Shown here piece by piece: positions 24,171 through 31,451 of a stretch of 64,000 nt of DNA. Source of the DNA: Streptomyces sp. A012304 (GTDB taxonomy: Bacteria; Actinomycetota; Actinomycetes; Streptomycetales; Streptomycetaceae). The stretch spans positions 68,610 through 132,609 of the forward strand of contig NZ_BQUN01000116.1 in the NCBI RefSeq assembly GCF_026008495.1. The letters are read 5' to 3'. Below the pieces are notes generated by a model. The model had not been told where the DNA came from, did not search any database, and was given only the letters and a program-made list of their open reading frames with translations. The position numbers and the translations under genes are program-made. The first letter of the stretch is position 1, and each line of letters begins with the position of its first letter.

Positions 24171-25898
24171 ATGAGCAAGAGCACCATCAGCACCGCGTCC
24201 GGTGACACGCCGGCCGCCACCCCCGACGAGCAGGACCTCGGCGCCGCCGGCTCCCAGCTGTCCACCGCCCCGGCGGAGACCCTCATGGGCGGGCCGGCCC
24301 TGGGCGTGATCGGCTGGGCCCGCTGGCTGTGGCGGCAGCTGACCTCCATGCGGGTCGCCCTGCTGCTCCTGCTGCTGCTCGCGCTCGGCGCGATCCCCGG
24401 CTCGCTGATCCCGCAGTCCGGCACCGACGCCACCAAGGTCGCCGACTTCGAGAAGAACCACCCCACCCTCGCGCCGATCTACGACAAGCTCGGCCTCTTC
24501 CACGTCTACAGCTCGGTGTGGTTCTCCGCGGTCTACATCCTGCTGTTCGTCTCCCTCATCGGCTGCATCGTGCCCCGCACCTGGCAGTTCGTCGGCCAGT
24601 TGCGCGGCCGCCCGCCGGCCGCCCCCAAGCGGCTGACCCGGCTGCCCGCGTACACCACCTGGCGCACCCGGGCCGAGCCGGAGGAGGTGCGCGAGGCCGC
24701 GCTGGCCCTGCTGAAGAAGCGCCGCTTCCGCGCCCACGCCGTCGGTGACGCCGTCGCCGCCGAGAAGGGCTATCTGCGCGAGGTCGGCAACCTCGCCTTC
24801 CACATCGCGCTCATCGTGATGCTGGTCGCCTTCGCCTGGGGCCAGTTGTTCAAGATGGAGGGCAACAAGCTGATCGTCGAGGGCGACGGCTTCTCCAACA
24901 CCCTCACCCAGTACGACGACTTCAAGTCCGGCACGCTCTTCAGCACCGACGACCTGGAGCCGTTCAGCTTCACCCTGAAGGACTTCACCGGCACCTACGA
25001 GGCGTCCGGCCCCAACCGGGGAACCCCGCGGATCTACCGGGCGGCCGTCACCTACAGCGAGGGCGCCTACGGCAAGGACAGGCAGACCCTCATCGAGCCC
25101 AACCACCCGTTGGACATCGGCGACTCCAAGGTCTACCTCACCGCCCACGGCTACGCCCCCGTCGTCACCGTCCGGGACGGCAAGGGCAACGTCGTCTACC
25201 AGGACGCCGTACCGCTGCTGCCGCTCGACTCCAACGTCACCTCCTCCGGCGTGATCAAGGTGTACGACGGCTACCGCAACGCCAAGGGCGTCAGCGAGCA
25301 GCTCGGCATCCAGGCCTTCCTCCTGCCGACCTACGTCCCGGGCAACGAGGTGTCCTCCGCGTTCCCGGCGCTGCTGAACCCGGTGCTGAACCTCCAGCCC
25401 TACCACGGCGACCTCGGCGTCAACTCCGGCATCCCGCAGAGCGTGTACCAGCTCGACAAGTCGCACATGAAGGGCTTCAAGGACGCCAAGGGCCTCCAGA
25501 CGCGGGAGAACCTCAAGCCCGGCGAGACCATGGCCCTCCCGAACGGCGCCGGGTCGATCACCTACGAGGGCACCAAGGAGTGGGCGAACTTCCAGATCAC
25601 CCGGCAGCCCGCCAGCGGCTGGGCGCTCGCCGGAGCCCTCACCGCGATCTTCGGCCTCGCCGCCTCCCTGTTCATCCAGCGCCGCCGCGTGTGGGTGCGG
25701 GCGGTGCGGGGCGCCGACGGGGTGACGGTCGTGGAGATGGCCGGCCTCGGCCGCAGCGAGTCCGCCAAGGTGCCCGAGGAGCTCGGCGACCTCGCCGGGA
25801 TCCTGTACGACCAGGCCCCCGGGGCGCCCGATCCCGAGGACGACCCCGCCGCATCCCCCGACCCCCAAGCCGTACCTGCCGAAGGGGCTGAGAAGTGA
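24171..25898 (+). CDS. resB: ResB-like (Ccs1) cytochrome c assembly protein
   Basis: Half of the ResBC haem delivery and ligation complex at the membrane. Three N-terminal spans (LLLLLLLALGAIPGSLIPQ, VWFSAVYILLFVSLIGCIV and LAFHIALIVMLVAFAWG), a large extracytoplasmic domain of about 330 residues with repeated beta-strand-like segments, and a C-terminal span (GWALAGALTAIFGLAASLFI) before a cytosolic acidic, Pro-rich tail. 575 aa, family length. Starts three bases after ccdA and its stop overlaps the ccsB start by four bases. Confidence 0.93.
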   Translation: MSKSTISTASGDTPAATPDEQDLGAAGSQLSTAPAETLMGGPALGVIGWARWLWRQLTSMRVALLLLLLLALGAIPGSLIPQSGTDATKVADFEKNHPTLAPIYDKLGLFHVYSSVWFSAVYILLFVSLIGCIVPRTWQFVGQLRGRPPAAPKRLTRLPAYTTWRTRAEPEEVREAALALLKKRRFRAHAVGDAVAAEKGYLREVGNLAFHIALIVMLVAFAWGQLFKMEGNKLIVEGDGFSNTLTQYDDFKSGTLFSTDDLEPFSFTLKDFTGTYEASGPNRGTPRIYRAAVTYSEGAYGKDRQTLIEPNHPLDIGDSKVYLTAHGYAPVVTVRDGKGNVVYQDAVPLLPLDSNVTSSGVIKVYDGYRNAKGVSEQLGIQAFLLPTYVPGNEVSSAFPALLNPVLNLQPYHGDLGVNSGIPQSVYQLDKSHMKGFKDAKGLQTRENLKPGETMALPNGAGSITYEGTKEWANFQITRQPASGWALAGALTAIFGLAASLFIQRRRVWVRAVRGADGVTVVEMAGLGRSESAKVPEELGDLAGILYDQAPGAPDPEDDPAASPDPQAVPAEGAEK

Positions 25899-26992
25899 CT
25901 CTCGCCGCCGCAACCGAGTTGGCCGCCGCCACCAACGAGAACCTCGCGAACATCAGCAACACGCTGATCTACTCCGCGATGGCCGTCTACACCCTGGCCT
26001 TCTTCGCGTACATCGCCGAATGGCTGTTCGGCAGCCGCAGCAAGGTCGGCCGCACCGCCGCCGCGCTCACCGCGCGGACCGCGGCGAAGACGGCCCCGGC
26101 CGTCACCGTGCAGAAGGCCGGGGGCACCGCCGTACTGGAGCGGCCCGAGGTCGTCGTACGCGCCGTGTCCGGCGCGCGGGACGTGCCGGACGGGCCGGGT
26201 GCGCACGGCGGGGACGAGCAGGGCGACCTCTACGGGCGGATCGCGATCTCCCTCACCGTGCTCGCGTTCCTGATCGAGTTCGGCGGGGTGCTGGCCCGCG
26301 CGTTCTCGGTGCAGCGGGCGCCGTGGGGCAACATGTACGAGTTCAACATCACCTTCTCCACGGTGGCCGTCGGCGTGTACCTGTCGCTGCTGGCGCTGAA
26401 GAAGAACGTGCGCTGGCTCGGCCTGTTCCTGACCACCACGGTCCTCCTCGACCTCGGTCTGGCCGTCACCGTCCTGTACACCGCGAGCGACCAGCTGGTC
26501 CCCGCGCTGCACTCGTACTGGCTGTACATCCACGTCTCCACCGCGATCTTCTGCGGCGCGGTGTTCTACGTCGGCGCGGTCGGCACGATCCTGTACCTGT
26601 TCAAGGACTCCTACGAGAGCAAGCTCGCGAGCGGTGGAAAGCCGGGGAAATTCGCGAACTCCGTCCTGGACCGCCTGCCCTCCGCGGCCTCCCTCGACAA
26701 GCTCTCCTACCGTGTCAACGCGGCCGTCTTCCCGCTGTGGACGTTCACGATCATCGCGGGTGCGATCTGGGCGGGCGACGCCTGGGGCCGCTACTGGGGC
26801 TGGGACCCCAAGGAGACCTGGTCCTTCATCACCTGGGTCGCCTACGCCGGCTACCTGCACGCCCGCGCCACCGCCGGCTGGAAGGGCCGCAAGGCCGCCT
26901 ACCTGGCGCTGATCGCCTTCGCCTGCTGGCTGTTCAACTACTACGGCGTCAACCTCTTCGTCAGCGGCAAGCACTCCTACGCCGGCGTGTAG
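25895..26992 (+). CDS. ccsB: Cytochrome c biogenesis protein CcsB (CcsA/ResC family)
   Basis: Haem-handling membrane protein; the tryptophan-rich signature WGWDPKETWSFITW is present near residue 306, together with conserved His in YWLYIHVSTAIF and YLHARATAGW. About eight spans, plus an insertion of about 60 residues with Ala/Val-rich low complexity between spans 1 and 2 (ALTARTAAKTAPAVTVQKAG) seen in actinobacterial members. GTG start inside the resB stop (GTGA). Last gene of the operon; a strong hairpin follows at 27015-27056. Confidence 0.95.
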   Translation: MTLAAATELAAATNENLANISNTLIYSAMAVYTLAFFAYIAEWLFGSRSKVGRTAAALTARTAAKTAPAVTVQKAGGTAVLERPEVVVRAVSGARDVPDGPGAHGGDEQGDLYGRIAISLTVLAFLIEFGGVLARAFSVQRAPWGNMYEFNITFSTVAVGVYLSLLALKKNVRWLGLFLTTTVLLDLGLAVTVLYTASDQLVPALHSYWLYIHVSTAIFCGAVFYVGAVGTILYLFKDSYESKLASGGKPGKFANSVLDRLPSAASLDKLSYRVNAAVFPLWTFTIIAGAIWAGDAWGRYWGWDPKETWSFITWVAYAGYLHARATAGWKGRKAAYLALIAFACWLFNYYGVNLFVSGKHSYAGV

Positions 26993-27014
26993 CCCCCGGG
27001 CGGCAGCCCGCCCC

Positions 27015-27056
27015 GAAGGCCGGTTCGCGTGACTCGGGTCACGGGAACCGGCCTTC
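27015..27056 (+). terminator. Long inverted repeat terminating the ccs operon
   Basis: Arms of 19 bases (GAAGGCCGGTTCGCGTGAC and its complement with one mismatch) around a four-base loop TCGG, 22 bp after the ccsB stop. No T-run, as is common in Streptomyces. It separates the ccs operon from the sigma factor gene that starts 24 bases later. Confidence 0.8.
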
Positions 27057-27079
27057 GTCGTCCGGACAGATGGAGGGGC

Positions 27080-27685
27080 GTGGACACACATCTGCGGAAG
27101 CGCATCCGTGCGGGGGACCACGCCGCCTTCGGTGAGCTCTTCGACGCCTACGCGCGCTCCGTCTACAACCATGCCTACCGGCTCACGGGGGAGTGGGCGG
27201 TCGCCGAGGACGTCGTCTCGCTGACCTTCCTGGACGCCTGGCGGCTGCGCGGCAGGGTCGACGAGGAGGGCGGCTCGCTGCGCCCGTGGCTGCTGGGCAT
27301 CGCCACCAACGTCACCCGCAACACCCGGCGCGCGGCCCGGCGGCACGCGGCGGCGATGGCCCGGCTGCCGCGCGAGGACGCCGTACGGGACTTCGCCGAC
27401 GAGGTCGCGGGGCGGGTCGACGACGCCGCCCGCCTCGACCTCGTCCGCACCGCGCTGGCGGCGTTACGGCGGCCCGAGCGGGAGGTGCTGGCGCTGTGCG
27501 TGTGGGCCGGGCTGGACTACGCGGCCGCGGCCGAGGCGCTGGGGGTGCCCGTCGGCACCGTACGGTCACGGCTCTCCCGCGCGCGGACAAAGCTCGCGAA
27601 ACAGATGGAACCGCCCGGGTTCCACGGACAGATGAGAGGTGACCGCACCACCGCGGTCAGGCCCCTGAGGGAGGGAAACCGATGA
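27080..27685 (+). CDS. ECF-type RNA polymerase sigma factor (201 aa)
   Basis: Region 2 at about 12-75 (FGELFDAYARSVYNHAYRLT, AEDVVSLTFLDAWRLRG) and region 4 at about 120-175 (LAALRRPEREVLALCVWAGL, YAAAAEALGVPVGTVRSRLS), with the usual DYAAAAEALGV.VGTVRSRL recognition helix. GTG at 27080 has GGAGGGGC in front; an upstream in-frame ATG at 27029 lies inside the terminator stem and is rejected. The following CU044_5270 gene overlaps by four bases and is presumably its cognate partner. Target promoters unknown. Confidence 0.9.
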   Translation: MDTHLRKRIRAGDHAAFGELFDAYARSVYNHAYRLTGEWAVAEDVVSLTFLDAWRLRGRVDEEGGSLRPWLLGIATNVTRNTRRAARRHAAAMARLPREDAVRDFADEVAGRVDDAARLDLVRTALAALRRPEREVLALCVWAGLDYAAAAEALGVPVGTVRSRLSRARTKLAKQMEPPGFHGQMRGDRTTAVRPLREGNR

Positions 27686-28611
27686 GCCGACTGCCTGAAC
27701 AGGACCTTCCGCCGGGCCGTCACCGACTCCTCAAGGAGCATCTGATGACCGAGATCCGGCAGGAACCCATCGAGGCCCCCGTGCGCCGGCGCTTCCTGCG
27801 CACCGCCCTGGTCGCGGGCGCCGTCGCCGCCGCCGTCGCCGCCACGCTCACCGTGGTGCCGTCCGACGAGGACTTCGTCCCGCCCGCCGTCGACCCCTCC
27901 CCGGGGGTCACCCGGTTGCTGGAGGACGCGGCGCTCGCCGCCGAGCACGAGAAGGCGCCGAAGGTCCGCGACGACCAGTACACCTACGTCAAGTCCCGGG
28001 CCGCGTGGGGCATCTCGGCGCGCACCTGCGAGGTCGCGACAGCCGGACCGTTGCAGACCCGGGAGGTCTGGCGGTCCGTCGACGGCGAGCGGGAGGGGCT
28101 GGTGCGCGACACCGGGGTCGGCACCCTGCCGATCGAGCCCGACCGGGACTCCAAGCGGACCTACCGCAGCCTGGAGAGCCTGCCCACCGACCCCGAGGAG
28201 ATGCTCGCCTGGCTGTACCGGAACAAGGAGGGCGAGGGGCACAGCGCCGCGTACCGCGCCTTCGACCTGGCCGTCGAGACGGCGGGCGAGACCGTGCTGC
28301 CGCCGAAGGTCAGCGCGGCGCTCTACCGGGCGGTCGCCAGGATCCCCGGCGTGGTGCTGGTGAAGGACTCCGTGGACGCCGTCGGCCGGCACGGCACCGC
28401 CGTCGGCTTCGTCGAGGGCGACACCTCGCGCCGGGAGCTGATCTTCGACCGCAGGACCCTCATCCTGCTCGGCACCCGGGACGTGGTCCTCAAGGACTCC
28501 CCGACCAACCCCGGCCAGGTCTGCGACGGCATGATCAAGGCCGGCTCGGTCCAGGGCACCAGCGCGGTCCTGGAGCGCGCCTTCGTGGACAAGGCCGGCG
28601 AGCGTCCCTGA
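27682..28611 (+). CDS. CU044_5270 family protein, membrane-anchored sigma-factor partner (309 aa)
   Basis: An N-terminal cytosolic stretch (LPEQDLPPGRHRLLKEHLMT) precedes one membrane span (TALVAGAVAAAVAATLTVV) and an outside domain with the family features YVKSRAAWG near residue 97, LPTDPEEMLAWLYRNKEG and LIFDRRTLILLGTRDVVL. Genes of this family are consistently coupled to ECF sigma genes in actinomycetes and are believed to be anti-sigma-like or sensory. ATG overlaps the sigma gene stop (ATGA). No zinc-binding anti-sigma motif is seen in the short cytosolic part. Confidence 0.85.
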   Translation: MSRLPEQDLPPGRHRLLKEHLMTEIRQEPIEAPVRRRFLRTALVAGAVAAAVAATLTVVPSDEDFVPPAVDPSPGVTRLLEDAALAAEHEKAPKVRDDQYTYVKSRAAWGISARTCEVATAGPLQTREVWRSVDGEREGLVRDTGVGTLPIEPDRDSKRTYRSLESLPTDPEEMLAWLYRNKEGEGHSAAYRAFDLAVETAGETVLPPKVSAALYRAVARIPGVVLVKDSVDAVGRHGTAVGFVEGDTSRRELIFDRRTLILLGTRDVVLKDSPTNPGQVCDGMIKAGSVQGTSAVLERAFVDKAGERP

Positions 28612-28672
28612 CGGGCACGGGTCGCGTCCCCAAGGGGTGCGCGACCCCCGGCCCCGGGTACAGGCTGGTGTC

Positions 28673-29092
28673 ATGACCGGTTCCGTCGAGCAGGGCATCA
28701 GCCAGAGCCGCGGAAGCACGCGCATCCTGCACTTCCTGGTGCGGCTTCCCCGGTCCATGGAGGCGGTCTGGCCGGCGTTCGCCACCCCGGAGGGGCTCGG
28801 TGCCTGGTGGACGGCCGTCGACGTCCTCGAACCCCGGCTCGGCGGCACGGTCGCCCTGCGCGGTGTGGGCGCCGGGCAGGTCACCGCCTGGGACGTGGAC
28901 CGGGTCGCCGAGTACACGGTGCAGGGCGGCGGCCGGATCCGTTTCCATCTGGAGCGGGGCGCCGAGGACGGCTCGGCACTGCGCTTCACCCACGAACACC
29001 AGGGGGAGGTCCCGGGCGAAGGGGGGACCGAGCCCGCCTGGCGGGCTCGGTTCGAACAGTTGATCGATCTCGTCGAGCGGGGTGGCCCCTGA
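28673..29092 (+). CDS. SRPBCC (AHSA1-like) domain protein (139 aa)
   Basis: Helix-grip (Bet v1-like) ligand-binding fold: starts with strand TRILHFLVRLPRSMEAVWPAF, then TPEGLGAWWTAVDVLEPRLG, typical of the AHSA1/CalC subfamily, and ends in the helix WRARFEQLIDLVERGGP. Ligand unknown. ATG at 28673; a ribosome site is weak (CAGGCTGGTGTC). It follows the sigma/partner pair by 61 bp and lies before a region of decayed genes. Confidence 0.75.
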   Translation: MTGSVEQGISQSRGSTRILHFLVRLPRSMEAVWPAFATPEGLGAWWTAVDVLEPRLGGTVALRGVGAGQVTAWDVDRVAEYTVQGGGRIRFHLERGAEDGSALRFTHEHQGEVPGEGGTEPAWRARFEQLIDLVERGGP

Positions 29093-29105
29093 CCGCGCCG
29101 ACGGG

Positions 29106-29536
29106 TCAGGGCAGTCGGCTCCAGAAGTCCAGCCGGTGCTCGCGGCGGTAGTCGACCGGCCCGATCCGATCCGGCGCCAGCGACTGCGTGTACGGCCGGC
29201 CGGCCGGACCCGGGCGGTGCGCCGGCCAGGCGGGCAGGCCCGCCCCGCCCGGCGCGCCGCGGTGGGCGAACGCCGCCCGGTAACCGGCCATCGTCGCCGA
29301 CAGCCGACGCTGCGCCGGGGTGGACAGCGGCTCGGCCACCTCGTCCTCGAACAGGTACGGGATGTCGCCCGCGTGGTAGGCGCCGAAGTCGAACTCGCCC
29401 GGCAACGCAGGAACATGGGGGCGTCGCGGTCGGCGAACTCGTAGGCGTACACCGGCACGTGCGGCGCCAGCGCCTCGTGCTGGGCGTGTGTGCCGCGCGC
29501 CCACATGCGGTCGGTGATCACGGTGGCCCACCCCAA
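29106..29536 (-). pseudogene. C-terminal remnant of a type-B carboxylesterase
   Basis: Two frames together give a recognisable carboxylesterase end: VITDRMWARGTHAQHEALAP and VPVYAYEFADRDAPMF in one frame from 29536 to about 29410, then LPGEFDFGAYHAGDIPYLFE through YRREHRLDFWSRLP in another to the stop at 29106. The family's His-bearing GAYHAGDIPYLF segment is intact but the N-terminal two thirds, with the nucleophile, are missing. A frameshift near 29405 and the missing front make this a dead gene. Confidence 0.7.
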
Positions 29537-29544
29537 CCCGGGCG

Positions 29545-29904
29545 AGCCGAACGCACGCCCACGCCCTCGTCCGCCGCTTCGGAATCATGTACATGATTTG
29601 GAACCGGCGCATCTGGATGGCCAACCGCCCGGGCGCCGGCTGGCAGCCCTACCGGGGCGCCAACCCCCACACCGACCACGTCCACTTCAGCTTCTCGTGG
29701 GCCGGCGCCCGCAAGGAGACGAGCTGGCGGAAGGGCCCGGTGGTGCCGGACCGGCGGCAGCGGCTGGCGGTGGGGATGTCGACGGACGGCCGGTTGGAGG
29801 TGTTCCACGGGGCGGTCGACCAGATCTACCACACGTACCAGCATCAGCCGGGGGCGCGTGGTCGGGTCGGCGGGCCTTCGGGGGAGCGGCGGGCACGTTC
29901 CTAG
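29545..29904 (+). pseudogene. Remnant of a secreted VanY/ARB_07466-like hydrolase
   Basis: The frame reads HALVRRFGIMYMIWNRRIWM, PYRGANPHTDHVHFSFSWAG and then GMSTDGRLEVFHGAVDQIYH. The HTDHVHFSFS segment, with its two His, is the end of an M15/VanY-like or ARB_07466-like peptidoglycan domain; the last part looks like the first blade of a lectin-type propeller. The front of the gene is missing and there is no ribosome site at any internal ATG. It faces the carboxylesterase remnant nine bases away, so both gene ends were joined by a deletion or insertion-excision event. Confidence 0.6.
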
Positions 29905-31451
29905 GACGGCGGCAGGCACTCCCGCCCCGGCGGCTTCCCCTCCGGCCAGGCGACGCGCACGAAGCGGGAGCCGCCCTCGGGCATCAGCTCCACGATCGGC
30001 ACGGCCTTGTCGTACGGGTTGCCGTGCACGTCCAGGCAGATCCAGCCGCTCGCCCCGTTCACCCGCAGCGAGCCCTTGACCTGCGGCCATTGCAGGCCCA
30101 CGTCGGTCAGCGGGGGCACGGTCGAGCCCGGCGGGGTGGCCTCGCGGATGCCGTGCACGGCCAGCCGTACCGCGTCGTACGCGATGATCAGCTGCCCGTC
30201 CTCCAGGGCCGTGTCGCCGATCGGGCCGACGGGCTCGCGTGTGGCGCGGGCCAGCAGGTCGGTCAGCGTCCGCGCGTCGCCTGCCGAGCCGCCCGGCCCG
30301 GCGGGGGTCTTCGGCCAGGTGTCCGGGTGGGCGAGGGCGGTGTAGCGCACGGAGAGGTTGTGGGTGAGGGCCGCGCGGTCCAGCTTCTTGTCGCCGGACA
30401 GGTACGAGCCCTCGTCGCCGGTCAGCAGCGTGAACTCGCGGTCCTGGCAGCCTCGGGTGCCGAGCGCGTTGATGAACTGCCGCAGCTGTGTGTGCCGGCC
30501 GGCGAACAGGATCGTGTCCGTCTCCGGCGAGGTGTCGCACACCAGGTGCGTGATCTGCCGGAAGGTGTTCGCGGTGGTGCCCTCCCGGGTGCGGTCGGCG
30601 GGCGGCGTGAACGGCTGCGGCTCGTACGGCGAGCCCTTGATCAGCTGCGCGAACGACCGTTGCAGCGTCCGCGTGTACGGGTCGCCCGGCTTGTCGTACA
30701 CCAGCAGCGCCCGCCCCGCGCCGACCTTGGCGAAGGAGGCCAGGGCGCGGGCCTCGTCGGTGTTGGTGGGGGAGACCCGGGCGAGGCCGGGAAAGGGGTC
30801 CTTGCCCTGTCCGTTGGCGAGGTCGTCGGCGGTGATGGAGGCGCCGACCACCGGGATGCCCAGCCGGGTCAGCTCCGCCACGGCCCGCTTGTTGTTGTCG
30901 GTGCTCGTGCCGATCCCGGCGACCGCCCGCAGCCGGTGCTCGCCCTTGGCCATCTTCGCCAACTGCTCGACCAGCAGCGGCCAGTGCTCACTGGTGGCAC
31001 CCGGGTTGGCGAGCACCAGCCGGATCGCCGGCGCCTGCCCGTTGGAGGTGTGGTTGGCCTGCCACTGCGCCAGATAGGCGCCCTGCACCTCGTGCAGGAT
31101 GTCGCTGAGCGTGGAGGGGTTGGTCGCGGTGTACGGCAGCATCAGCGCGACCGTCACATAACTCCCCTCCTTCAGCCGGTCGTTCTCCCGGTCGATCGCC
31201 CGCACCGCCTCCCGCAGCTGGGGCCGCCCGAAGTGGTACGCGGTCGAGGTCACGCCCACGCACTCGTCGCTGCTGTCGGGACGGGCCACACCGGGCGCGC
31301 AGGAACGGTCCTCCTCCAGCAGCTTCGGTACGGCGACGCCGGCGCCGGCCGCGAGCACGACCGTGACCAGCACGGCGACGTACCGGTAGAGGCGTATCTC
31401 CCAGATCTCCCGCAGCCGGCGTCTGAGCGGGCTGCCGTCTCGCCGTGCCAT
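29901..31451 (-). CDS. Membrane-anchored periplasmic-binding-protein-like receptor (516 aa)
   Basis: A basic cytosolic start (MARRDGSPLRRRLREIWEIR) and one membrane span (VAVLVTVVLAAGAGVAVPKL) anchor a large outside domain with a type I periplasmic-binding fold of the branched-chain amino acid receptor kind: YVTVALMLPYTATNPSTLSD, AVAELTRLGIPVVGASITAD, GRALLVYDKPGDPYTRTLQR and FTLLTGDEGSYLSGDKK. It has no lipobox and no ABC transporter genes are next to it. ATG 31451 overlaps the stop of the ATPase gene upstream by one base (TGATG), so the two proteins are made together. A sensing role coupled to the ATPase is inferred. Confidence 0.75.
   Translation of the reverse strand: MARRDGSPLRRRLREIWEIRLYRYVAVLVTVVLAAGAGVAVPKLLEEDRSCAPGVARPDSSDECVGVTSTAYHFGRPQLREAVRAIDRENDRLKEGSYVTVALMLPYTATNPSTLSDILHEVQGAYLAQWQANHTSNGQAPAIRLVLANPGATSEHWPLLVEQLAKMAKGEHRLRAVAGIGTSTDNNKRAVAELTRLGIPVVGASITADDLANGQGKDPFPGLARVSPTNTDEARALASFAKVGAGRALLVYDKPGDPYTRTLQRSFAQLIKGSPYEPQPFTPPADRTREGTTANTFRQITHLVCDTSPETDTILFAGRHTQLRQFINALGTRGCQDREFTLLTGDEGSYLSGDKKLDRAALTHNLSVRYTALAHPDTWPKTPAGPGGSAGDARTLTDLLARATREPVGPIGDTALEDGQLIIAYDAVRLAVHGIREATPPGSTVPPLTDVGLQWPQVKGSLRVNGASGWICLDVHGNPYDKAVPIVELMPEGGSRFVRVAWPEGKPPGRECLPPS

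Noticed and set aside
23343..25913. A 856-codon open frame antisense to ccdA and resB
   Set aside because: Its product is Gly/Arg/Glu-rich low complexity without domains; the sense strand holds clear ccdA and resB. Such frames arise from the GC-rich third positions.
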